A stretch of DNA of 64,000 nt from Nitrospirota bacterium. GTDB lineage: Bacteria > Nitrospirota > Thermodesulfovibrionia > Thermodesulfovibrionales > Magnetobacteriaceae. The notes beneath the pieces were generated by a model. It was not told the origin of the DNA and ran no database searches. It was given only the letters and a program-made list of their open reading frames with translations. The stretch lies in assembly GCA_015233725.1 (NCBI GenBank), contig JADFXD010000001.1:1-64000 (forward strand). Direction: 5' to 3'. Every line of letters begins with the position of its first letter. The stretch's first letter is position 1. Positions 33,685 to 41,596 of the stretch are shown here, piece after piece. A program made the position numbers and the translations under genes.

Positions 33685-35032
33685 CCTTTACCTCTTTGGG
33701 TTTATCCTCAACTACCCTCATGCGTAACTTGGGATGGACGATGCTATGAATCACGCCCTGCATCAGTTGTGTGCTTATGACATCACCTGTCTTGACCTCA
33801 TCCGCTGCCTTTAACACCTTACCGTTGAGAGAGGTTATGCTGTAGCCGCGTCTCAGGACGTTTTCGGGGTTGAGGTGGGTGATGCTGTCGTTGAGGGCAT
33901 TGAGGCGTTCTGATTGGCGCACGATGTAGCGCCTTGCGCTAAACAGGAGGGTTGTCGTCCTGGTAAACAGGTCGTTGCTACGACGCTGGACGTCCTTTAC
34001 GTCCCTGGCCAAGAGTATCCTGAGCCTGTCTGTCATTGACTGAAGCACTCCCATGTGCCTTGATATCAACCGCCCTGAGCCATAGATCACCTTAACGTAA
34101 TTATTTAAGGCATACTTGTTTTTCAACACCACCGCGCTGGCTGCCGTCTTAAGCGCCTTTGCAAGTGATTCGACCCTTTCTTCAAATGCCCTCAGACGCT
34201 CTATCAGAAACGCCGCCGCCGCCGTTGGGGTCTTGACCGTCATGTGCGCAACGGCGTCAACCACCGTCTTGTCCCTCTCGTGGCCGATGCCCGATATTAC
34301 CGGTATGGACATCATGGCAACCTGCCTTCCGATGGGATAGCTGTCAAAACAATCCAGGTCAGCCGCCCCACCACCACCCCTGACGACAACCACAATGTCG
34401 ATGTCGTCTCTGGCCTCTTCACAGGCAAGCAGCGCCCTTATGATCGAGGCCTCAGCGCCATCCCCCTGCATGACGGCCGCAAACAGACTGACCCTGAAGG
34501 CATACCCAAAGGAGTTTGTCATCAGGTGCCGTGTGAAGTCCTCATATCCGGCCGCCTTCAACGAGGATATAACGGCTATGCGCTGGGGAACCAGCGGCAT
34601 CACCAAAGCCCTGTTTCTGTCTAAGAGCCCCTCTGCTGTCAGGCGATCAATGATCTCCTGCCTCTTTCTTGCCATATCGCCGAGGGTGTAGGAGGGGTCG
34701 ATCTTTAATATATTAAGGCTCAGGCCGTAGCGCTCATGGTAGTTCAGATTGGCCTCTATGAGTATCTTTATCCCCTTGGAGGGCACCTTGCCGGTAACTG
34801 CCTGAAACTCCCTGACGATCCCCTTGTACCGCGACGACCAGATAGCCGCCCGCAGTTGTGCCTTAATGGCCGAGTCATCCTTTTCTACGAGCTCCATGTA
34901 GCAGTGTCCCTTGGCATCGACGTTGAGCGATGCTATCTCGGCGGTTATATAATAGGAATCAGAGAAGGTCTGCGATATAACGTCTCTTATGTAGAGATTA
35001 AACTCGTACAGGCTTAATATTGCCCTTGGCAC
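33650..35032 (-). CDS. xseA: Exodeoxyribonuclease VII large subunit
   Basis: A 460-residue XseA. The N-terminal OB fold (about 5-105) has ITAEIASLNVDAKGHCYMEL. The catalytic domain follows with RIAVISSLKAAGYEDF, VVVVRGGGGAADLDCFDSYPIG, SIPVISGIGHERDKTVVDAVA and KTPTAAAAFL. A long coiled coil leads to LNPENVLRRGYSI and GDVISTQLMQG. It degrades single-stranded DNA from both ends. The GTG start overlaps the upstream ThiI-like gene by 19 bases, with GAGG eight bases upstream. Confidence 0.95.
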   Translation of the reverse strand: MPRAILSLYEFNLYIRDVISQTFSDSYYITAEIASLNVDAKGHCYMELVEKDDSAIKAQLRAAIWSSRYKGIVREFQAVTGKVPSKGIKILIEANLNYHERYGLSLNILKIDPSYTLGDMARKRQEIIDRLTAEGLLDRNRALVMPLVPQRIAVISSLKAAGYEDFTRHLMTNSFGYAFRVSLFAAVMQGDGAEASIIRALLACEEARDDIDIVVVVRGGGGAADLDCFDSYPIGRQVAMMSIPVISGIGHERDKTVVDAVAHMTVKTPTAAAAFLIERLRAFEERVESLAKALKTAASAVVLKNKYALNNYVKVIYGSGRLISRHMGVLQSMTDRLRILLARDVKDVQRRSNDLFTRTTTLLFSARRYIVRQSERLNALNDSITHLNPENVLRRGYSITSLNGKVLKAADEVKTGDVISTQLMQGVIHSIVHPKLRMRVVEDKPKEVKDERRKDLFSGY

Positions 35033-36054
35033 CGTGTTGCCTCTATTCTCAGTGTCTTGATCTTTTCTTCTGATGCAGGGGGCACTATCTTTATCGCTAT
35101 TAAATCGTCCATGCCCCTGAAGACGGAGACATCCACCATGTCCTTGTGTCTCTTGCCACTGTAGCGGGCCGTCAGAGAGGCCGCAACCCTCAACATGGCC
35201 TCATCGATCCCGCCCTGCCGAGCCGTTAGCAACGTGATCGGACTTCCGGTGGATTTGACCTGCATGGTGATGTCGTTGTCTGTCACCTGGGTCTCTAAAA
35301 AGTCGTTATCGGCCTCATTCCTGCCCACTATGGCCTTACAGTCTGCCGAGAGCCTGAAGTGTCTGCCGGCTCGCAGGATGTTTATATCACGCATGGAGGG
35401 GTCAGGGTCGTGTGCCAGCAACTCCTTCAGCCGGTAGGAGTACGTCACATCTGTAAGCAGGCATCCACCTGCCGGAGGCTGATAGTCCTTGAGTCCGATG
35501 CTTGCCGCCAGGCCCATCTGCGGCTTTCTGGTGCGGCCATTAAAGCCGTACAACTGTCGTCTATCGACAAGGCCAATGGTCTCAGGGATAGTAGGTTTAA
35601 GGTGCCTTGCGCACAGTGGCCGCAGCACCAGTCCCTCTACCCCGGCCTGTCTGTCTATCACGGGGAAGCTGTCTTTTCTCTGACTCATCGGGCGTTGTCC
35701 GACTACCTCCCCGGTAACGAGGAAGTCCGCCCCCACAAGCCCCATTAGTCGTCTGGCCTCCTTGAGCATCAGGATGCGGCAGTCAACGCATGGATTCATG
35801 TTCTTTCCGTGTCCATACCTTGGGTTTTTCACGAGGTCCACGAAGGGCTGCCCCAGGTGGCAGAACTTGACCCTGAAGCCAAAGACGGCCGCATCCGGGA
35901 TATCGTCGTTGAGGTAGGCCGTGTTCTCTGCGTTGTTGCAACCAAAGAGCGTAAGGAAACGCACTGCCGTCACCTCCACCCCCAGCCCCACCATCACGAT
36001 GGCAGCAAGTGTGCTGTCCAGTCCACCAGAGTATAATGCTATCGCCTTTGCCAT
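35014..36054 (-). CDS. ThiI/MnmA-like ATP-pyrophosphatase (tRNA thiolation family)
   Basis: A 346-residue protein with the PP-loop ALYSGGLDSTLAA near its start, NPCVDCRILML (a CxxC pair), and DFLVTGEVVGQRPMSQ. This matches the short ThiI/MnmA-like proteins lacking THUMP. The C-terminal 150 residues (after GGCLLTDVTYSYR) carry an extra domain often annotated separately in this family. Members activate a tRNA uridine for sulfur transfer. Which position is modified here cannot be read from sequence. ATG 36054 is preferred over 36081, given GAGGG upstream. It heads the xseA-xseB-nuclease unit. Confidence 0.8.
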   Translation of the reverse strand: MAKAIALYSGGLDSTLAAIVMVGLGVEVTAVRFLTLFGCNNAENTAYLNDDIPDAAVFGFRVKFCHLGQPFVDLVKNPRYGHGKNMNPCVDCRILMLKEARRLMGLVGADFLVTGEVVGQRPMSQRKDSFPVIDRQAGVEGLVLRPLCARHLKPTIPETIGLVDRRQLYGFNGRTRKPQMGLAASIGLKDYQPPAGGCLLTDVTYSYRLKELLAHDPDPSMRDINILRAGRHFRLSADCKAIVGRNEADNDFLETQVTDNDITMQVKSTGSPITLLTARQGGIDEAMLRVAASLTARYSGKRHKDMVDVSVFRGMDDLIAIKIVPPASEEKIKTLRIEATRCQGQY

Positions 36055-36111
36055 CTCGCCTGACCCTCTATATATTAACATCTTTTCGCATTAAGTTAAA
36101 AGAGGGGCAGG

Positions 36112-36153
36112 GTAAAAGAAAAAAGGGGGGGCAGCTCCACTCCTCCTCTAAGT
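36112..36153 (-). repeat. Truncated R-element R12
   Basis: Only the second hairpin region (GGAGTGGAGCTGCCCCCCC) and the pyrimidine tail remain, in minus orientation, tail towards the ThiI-like start. The first hairpin is missing and the AAA-partner gene ends in its place, so acquisition of that gene pair may have cut it. Confidence 0.65.
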
Positions 36154-36774
36154 CTTTTTTAGGTTGCCAAGGAAACCCCTCAAGCCGTCTAACTCATCAG
36201 ATCCAAAGTTCCAATAGCCTCTTTGAGCGCCAAGACCAACCGAATTAACGATATCGGGCATGATGGCGAGGTAGGCCTGGGCCTTTGCCTTTGGGATGTT
36301 TTTGGGTGGTTGTTGCAGAGCCTCAGCGCAGCCATCTATGAATCTCTCAACACACTGGCACGCATGATGATCCTTGGCGAGCATTAGACACAGGTCTTCC
36401 AGCATCCCTGAATCGGCGTTACCAGGCATGATGTAAATGCCTACCGCCGGGGTTCCTTTTTCGGGACTGGTGAACTGATTCATTTTATCGGGTGTTGGGA
36501 ATTTTAGAGTTTGCAATATGTTAATTACGCTTCTAAATGTGTTCTCAGCGCTTTCTTCAGCATCGCGGATGATGCCTAAAAATTGCACGCCTTTAAAATT
36601 AGTAGTTTTCTTTTTCAAAGCGGGTAGTTTATTACTGAATTGGTCTTTACCGCCTACGTCGTTAATTTCACATCCCTCTATCCCCATATGTTTCAATAAA
36701 GCCTCAAAGAAATTTTTTTCATCTTTTCCTTCAACAGCCAAGATTATTTTACTTACTATTTTATCTGACTCCAT
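36148..36774 (-). CDS. DUF3226 (TOPRIM-like) protein, partner of AAA ATPase
   Basis: A 208-residue protein of DUF3226 type. The N-terminal KIILAVEGKDEKNFFEAL holds the conserved glutamate of TOPRIM-like folds; FLGIIRDAEESAENTF and YIMPGNADSGMLEDL supply further acidic residues. The fold relates to OLD nucleases and RNase M5. Its ATG overlaps the ATPase stop (TGATG), so the two are coupled; a frame extension to 36789 exists. ATPase plus TOPRIM-like gene pairs include PARIS and split OLD systems, so phage defence is likely but not shown. Confidence 0.75.
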   Translation of the reverse strand: MESDKIVSKIILAVEGKDEKNFFEALLKHMGIEGCEINDVGGKDQFSNKLPALKKKTTNFKGVQFLGIIRDAEESAENTFRSVINILQTLKFPTPDKMNQFTSPEKGTPAVGIYIMPGNADSGMLEDLCLMLAKDHHACQCVERFIDGCAEALQQPPKNIPKAKAQAYLAIMPDIVNSVGLGAQRGYWNFGSDELDGLRGFLGNLKKT

Positions 36775-37835
36775 CAACGCATTTCCCAATTGCTATCGAG
36801 AGAAGCCATAATTAAATTATTGTTGTAGTCAATTACGTCAAAGATTCCATTCTCTCGTTCTATTCTGTACATTCTTATCTCATCATCCTCAGTGTTCCTT
36901 GCACTGTATGATTCAGCCAACGCCTGTATACATTCCATAGAGTGAGTGGTTGCAAATACCTGAACATCAAATTCCTTCGCAATCTCATATACGGCATCCC
37001 ATAGATCGCGTAGAGCCGAGTAGTGAAGACCCTTTTCTATCTCATCAATTAAGGCAATCCCACCAGCACCTTTTTCACCACGCGAGTCAACAATCATTGC
37101 AACAATAGAAAAAATCCTTATAACACCATCTCCCATTACACCTAGAGGAATCAGTTTATTTAAGCCTACATCACAGTAGATGACATTACCAACATTTACT
37201 AAACTCTCAATGGATGGTTCTATCTTTTTTAGTACCTTTATAAGTCTTCCAGTGAGTTTTCGTACTTGAATCCTATCAAAAGCACCCACCATAGAATTCA
37301 AATCACTATTAGATGCAAAAAACCGTACATAAAATTTTCCCTTATCTATTGGATCAGCTACAGTATCTGCATGTTTTACTATAATTCCCTTGTCATTCTT
37401 ATATATATAACTTTCGGTATTATAATACTTTTGTTCTTTCTCCATTCTATAATCAAAGACAAAACCAACAAGCGCATTTGATACTTCTGGATAATCATTA
37501 TTCTGTTCAAAGAACTTAATAGAAGTCTTAGGTATAATTATCAAATTTCTAAGCTCTGACAGTGATAATACCTCTCCTCTAATTTCAATGTTTGTAGTAA
37601 TATCCAGGTTATGTAAAAAAAATGATAGATTGTCGCTTACTTTATGCAGCTCCCGCTGCCAAATCATATCTAATAATATATCTGGCTTTGTTGGCGCTGC
37701 AAGGAGGTACAACCCTTCCAGTATTGAGGTTTTGCCGCAATTGTTTTTTCCGACAAACAGGTTTATACGTCTAAAGTCATCAATCTCGATATGCTTTATC
37801 GCCCTAAAGTTATCGATTGTAATATTATTCAGCAT
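36774..37835 (-). CDS. AAA/OLD-type ATPase
   Basis: A 353-residue ABC-like ATPase of the AAA_15/AAA_21 group. It begins MLNNITIDNFRAIKHIEI, with Walker A VGKNNCGKTSI (28-38). The signature-region equivalent is MGDGVIRIFSIVAMI, Walker B GGIALIDEIEKGLHYS, and the H-loop VFATTHSMECI. The insert between (about 80-230) is lysine- and tyrosine-rich and AT-rich. Base composition is clearly lower in GC than the neighbouring operons, which suggests transfer. ATG 37835 follows GGAG; a GTG 18 bases upstream lacks one. It starts 19 bases after the receiver-PAS stop. Confidence 0.82.
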   Translation of the reverse strand: MLNNITIDNFRAIKHIEIDDFRRINLFVGKNNCGKTSILEGLYLLAAPTKPDILLDMIWQRELHKVSDNLSFFLHNLDITTNIEIRGEVLSLSELRNLIIIPKTSIKFFEQNNDYPEVSNALVGFVFDYRMEKEQKYYNTESYIYKNDKGIIVKHADTVADPIDKGKFYVRFFASNSDLNSMVGAFDRIQVRKLTGRLIKVLKKIEPSIESLVNVGNVIYCDVGLNKLIPLGVMGDGVIRIFSIVAMIVDSRGEKGAGGIALIDEIEKGLHYSALRDLWDAVYEIAKEFDVQVFATTHSMECIQALAESYSARNTEDDEIRMYRIERENGIFDVIDYNNNLIMASLDSNWEMR

Positions 37836-37854
37836 ATCTTTCTCCGGTGTCACC

Positions 37855-38763
37855 TCACCCTGTCATGTCTCTGATCATGCCAACTGTATGCAGCTTACCA
37901 TCTATGCTAATCAGCGAGACAGATAACTCAATGGGAAACCCTCCCCCAACCTTATTGACCGCCTCCAGTTGCACTGCCTTGCCATGACCGCTACCTTGAC
38001 CTGCTTGCCGCAACACCTCAAATGCCTCTATGTAGCGTTGATGGTACTGCTGCGGAGCGATTAACCCGTGGAGTCCCTTGCCTATTGCCTCTTGCTGCGT
38101 ATAACCAAACATTGACTCTGCCGCATTGTTCCAAAACGATATAACACCCTCGCTATCCATAACAACAATGGCACCTGGGGCAGAGAGACATATCTTCTTA
38201 AATACCTCTTCACCCTCTCTCAGATACACCCTAAACTGCTCCTCTACCTGCTGACGCCTCTTGACCTCTAACTGGAGGAGCTCTCTTGCCTGGGCTAACT
38301 CAAGGGTCTGGTTCTTAACAGTCTCTTCAATTTCCTTGTGACAATGCTCAATATGCCGTTCGTTATGAATCTTCTTGCACGCCCTGTGCAACACGGCTAT
38401 CAGTTTGGTTGGCTCCAGGGGCTTTAAGATAAAATAGTTGATACCGATAGAGATTAACTCCAACAGGTATTGATAGTCGTTATATGCGGTGGTAACAATA
38501 ACTATCTGCTCGCTGTTAATCTCCCTGATCCGCTTTGTCATCTTGATCCCATTCATCACAGGCATGTAGATATCCGCAATGACTATATCAAACTTGCCCG
38601 ACATGTACGCCTCAACCCCTTCCTTACCATTTGAAGCGCTAACCACACTATCAAAGTACCTCAAGAGTATCTTGGCCGTTGTGCTCCTGACAACATCATC
38701 ATCCTCAACATACAAGATCGATATCCCCGTTGAATATTCCTTCAGTTGATCAACAATCTCCAT
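37855..38763 (-). CDS. Receiver-PAS protein, probably truncated sensor kinase
   Basis: A 302-residue protein. A receiver domain at about 14-130 has YVEDDDVV, the acceptor aspartate in DIVIADIYMPVMNG, VTTAYN and FILKPL. A coiled-coil linker (about 140-195) leads to one PAS domain (about 200-300): ICLSAPGAIVVMDSEG, SFWNNAAESMFGYTQQEA, then VSLISIDGKLHTVGMIRDMTG. The protein ends precisely where PAS proteins usually continue into a kinase or cyclase. The lower-GC ATPase pair begins 19 bases later, so insertion of that pair may have removed the output domain. Confidence 0.85.
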   Translation of the reverse strand: MEIVDQLKEYSTGISILYVEDDDVVRSTTAKILLRYFDSVVSASNGKEGVEAYMSGKFDIVIADIYMPVMNGIKMTKRIREINSEQIVIVTTAYNDYQYLLELISIGINYFILKPLEPTKLIAVLHRACKKIHNERHIEHCHKEIEETVKNQTLELAQARELLQLEVKRRQQVEEQFRVYLREGEEVFKKICLSAPGAIVVMDSEGVISFWNNAAESMFGYTQQEAIGKGLHGLIAPQQYHQRYIEAFEVLRQAGQGSGHGKAVQLEAVNKVGGGFPIELSVSLISIDGKLHTVGMIRDMTG

Positions 38764-38899
38764 ACCCTTATTATAACCTGCATCTTATAAAAAAATCCAT
38801 CTTTTGAGATTTCTTTTATCCTCGATTAAAAAAAAACGGCCACGATTATGATGAAGCATTACAGCACACACCCCAACCCAGGCTCAAGCCTACGCAGGA

Positions 38900-39000
38900 A
38901 GGGGTCAAGGGGTCCGTGACCCCTTGCAGGGGGTTCTGAAGGGGCCAGGAGCGTGCCTTGAGCGACAAAGAAGCAGCGCCGCCCCTTTCTTTCTTCTTCT
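38900..39000 (+). repeat. R-element copy R13
   Basis: Plus-orientation copy with nested palindrome CCAGGAGCGTGCCTTGAGCG (38945-38964). First hairpin arms AAGGGGTC/GACCCCTT. Tail towards the PstC-like operon. Confidence 0.9.
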
Positions 39001-39074
39001 GTCTGTTGTCATTGCCGCCTGATAAATGTTATTGTACCTGTACGTTACAAAGAAACTAAGGAGGATTTGTTAAG

Positions 39075-39167
39075 ATGAGACCAGGACTGAGGGCCGGCAC
39101 AGGCAGGCAACCACGATGGGTTGTCAAAGGAGCTGAAATGACCATGCTGATAAATATTACAGTGTGA
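39075..39167 (+). CDS. Small leader ORF before PstC-like gene
   Basis: Thirty codons from ATG 39075 to TGA 39165-39167, starting MRPGLRAGTGRQPRWVV, with AAGGAGG 11 bases upstream, a stronger site than that of the next gene. It ends six bases before the permease ATG, so translation could be coupled. No relative recognised; it may be a leader peptide or a decayed gene. Confidence 0.4.
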   Translation: MRPGLRAGTGRQPRWVVKGAEMTMLINITV

Positions 39168-39173
39168 GAGATT

Positions 39174-41456
39174 ATGGAAAAAGACATAAAAGTACGGCTG
39201 ACTAGACGCGACATCGTTGACAAGGCTGCCACCGTTGTCATATCGCTGGGTGGGATTGCCGTTATATTAAGCATCCTCGCCATCATGTTTTTCATAATGT
39301 ACGAGGTTTACCCCCTGTGGAAGACCCCAAAGGCAACGTTGATCAAGAAAATTGACACATCAGGATTCATCTCCCAAGAGATACTCGCGGCAGGCGTTGA
39401 GCAATACAAGGAGGTGGCCTACGTTATAACAAAAAACGCCACAGTGGACTTTATCTCCCTAAAAGAAGGCAAAGTCCTTAAAAGCGTGGCACTAGAGAAA
39501 TTGGCAGGCAAGGATATAGTCTCTGTAACATCGCTGCATGACAACGAGCAGTACAGCATTGGCACGGCAGATGGCTACGTCGTTTTAGTCAGGATCAGGG
39601 TGGCCTCCTCGTTTGACGCCCAGGGGCAGCGCGTCCTTGAGTCAAGCCTTACAGAGGGTACCCCTGAGCTAATTGCCAGCGGCCCCATCAAACAGGCCAT
39701 AGCCGTGAACTCGGATGAGGCTGACAGCCAGGAGCGTCCTGGAACGAACGCAGTTGCGGCAATTACAACCAAGGGAGAGGTGCTGTTAAACATACACGAG
39801 CAAAAACACTCACTCATAGACGAGGGCACGACAGAGACGTTTAAACACGACCTCACCACCCAACTCAATGGCGACATTCCCACTGCCATCGCCATTGACC
39901 AGCGTCTTGAAAACCTCTACGTTGGCACACAAATGGGTCTGCTCTACCACTGGGATATCAGGGATGCCTCAGCTCCTCCTACCACCTTGAGGGTTGCAAG
40001 CGTTAAGGATACGTCAGCAATCACGGCGCTGGGCTTTCTGGTTGGACAGAGGTCGCTTATCGTGGGTCGTAAGTCGGGCGATGTCTCCGTGTGGTTTCCA
40101 GTAAGCGACCAGGAGCGTCCTGGAGCGCCAAAGAGTAACGAGGCCGGGGGTCAAAAGCAACTGACCAGGGTCCACGTCTTTGAGCCGCACAAGGCAGCCG
40201 TTGTCATGCTGGTGCCAACAAAGCGCAACAGGAGCTTTTTGAGCGTTGACACAACCGGAGACGTGATCCTACACCACAGCCCTACAACTAAGACGCTCTT
40301 GAGGCTTAACGTCAACAACATGCCGTTAAGCGCTATAGTCTACTGCTCACGTGGTGATGGCGTGATAGCCGTTGATCAGGCCTCGGCCATGTACCGCTGG
40401 GATATAGATATCTTTTATCCGGAGGTGACGATTAAGACGCTGTTTACCAAGGTCTGGTATGAGGGACACGACAGACCGGAGTATTCGTGGCAGTCCTCCG
40501 GGGCAGGGGATGACTTTGAGGCCAAGTTGAGCTTTATGCCGTTGATATTTGGTACGCTTAAGGGGACGCTCTATGCCATGTTGTTTGCCGTGCCGATAGC
40601 CATAGGCGGGGCCATATGCGTGTCTCAGTTTATGCACCAAAGCCTGCGAGCCATTATTAAGCCCGTGATCGAGATAATGGCAGCCATGCCAAGCGTTGTA
40701 ATAGGCTTTGTGGCCGGTCTGTGGATGGCGCCACTTGTAGAGAGGCTCGTTCCAACGATATTTCTTATACCAGGGCAGGTTATCGTCATGGCGTTGTTGA
40801 CGCTGTTTGTGTGGCGTCTTATGCCTCTTTCCTATCGCTTTAAATTTAGACGGGGGACGGAGTTCCTGATACTGCTGCCGGTATTTATCGCTGGATTGCC
40901 GATGTTTCTGTGGCTTAATGAGGTAATTCAAGGGGCATTTCTGCACGGGGACTTCCGCCTGTGGCTGTACAACGCGTTGGGGGTAACCTACGACCAGCGC
41001 AACTGCCTGATAGTGGGGTCTGCCATGAGCTTTGCCGTCATCCCGATAATATTCACAATAGCCGAGGATGCGATATCAAACGTCCCCTCACATCTGGTAT
41101 CGGCCTCCCTGGCGTTGGGCGCCAACAGATGGCAGACCGTGGCAAGGGTGGTGTTACCAGCAGCCAGCGCCGGTATCTTCTCAGCCGTGATGATAGGCCT
41201 ATCCAGGGCGGTTGGCGAGACAATGATCGTCCTGATGGCAACAGGCAATACACCCATAATGGATTGGAGCATATTTAACGGCTTCAGGGCCATGTCGGCA
41301 AACCTGGCCGTAGAGATGCCCGAGGCCCCACAAGGGGGAACCCTCTACCGCACCCTGTTTCTGTCCGCCCTGCTGTTGTTCTTCTTTACCTTCGTGCTAA
41401 ACACCGCCGCCGAAATCATACGAATCAGGATCAAACGACGCCTAAGCCAACTATAA
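39174..41456 (+). CDS. PstC-like ABC permease with large periplasmic-loop propeller
   Basis: A 760-residue protein. A first membrane helix (about 22-45) is followed by about 400 residues of WD40/propeller-like repeats (for example NLYVGTQMGLLYHWDI, SLIVGRKSGDVSVWF). The C-terminal 300 residues form a binding-protein-dependent permease with LKGTLYAMLFAVPIAIGGAI, AAMPSVVIGFVAGLWM, and the EAA-loop-like SLALGANRWQTVARVVLPA, then GLSRAVGETMIVLMATGNT. This matches the long PstC variants of phosphate importers. No PstA, PstB or PstS follows in the window, so its partners must be elsewhere. Two short in-frame repeat insertions occur in the propeller (39727-39746, 40109-40129). Confidence 0.85.
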   Translation: MEKDIKVRLTRRDIVDKAATVVISLGGIAVILSILAIMFFIMYEVYPLWKTPKATLIKKIDTSGFISQEILAAGVEQYKEVAYVITKNATVDFISLKEGKVLKSVALEKLAGKDIVSVTSLHDNEQYSIGTADGYVVLVRIRVASSFDAQGQRVLESSLTEGTPELIASGPIKQAIAVNSDEADSQERPGTNAVAAITTKGEVLLNIHEQKHSLIDEGTTETFKHDLTTQLNGDIPTAIAIDQRLENLYVGTQMGLLYHWDIRDASAPPTTLRVASVKDTSAITALGFLVGQRSLIVGRKSGDVSVWFPVSDQERPGAPKSNEAGGQKQLTRVHVFEPHKAAVVMLVPTKRNRSFLSVDTTGDVILHHSPTTKTLLRLNVNNMPLSAIVYCSRGDGVIAVDQASAMYRWDIDIFYPEVTIKTLFTKVWYEGHDRPEYSWQSSGAGDDFEAKLSFMPLIFGTLKGTLYAMLFAVPIAIGGAICVSQFMHQSLRAIIKPVIEIMAAMPSVVIGFVAGLWMAPLVERLVPTIFLIPGQVIVMALLTLFVWRLMPLSYRFKFRRGTEFLILLPVFIAGLPMFLWLNEVIQGAFLHGDFRLWLYNALGVTYDQRNCLIVGSAMSFAVIPIIFTIAEDAISNVPSHLVSASLALGANRWQTVARVVLPAASAGIFSAVMIGLSRAVGETMIVLMATGNTPIMDWSIFNGFRAMSANLAVEMPEAPQGGTLYRTLFLSALLLFFFTFVLNTAAEIIRIRIKRRLSQL

Positions 41457-41491
41457 TCAGGATTGAGAATTTAAGTAAGAGGATGAGAATT

Positions 41492-41596
41492 AAGGGGTCA
41501 AGGGGTCTGTGACCCCTTGCAGGGGAGGTCTGAGGGGGGCCAGGAGCGTGCCTTGAGCGGTAGCAGCGCCGCCCCCCTTCTTCTTTTCTTTCTTTT
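41492..41596 (+). repeat. R-element copy R14
   Basis: Plus-orientation copy with nested palindrome at 41540-41560, between convergent PstC-like and SulP genes. The tail runs into the SulP stop codon. A partial second left flank precedes it (41459-41485). Confidence 0.9.
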
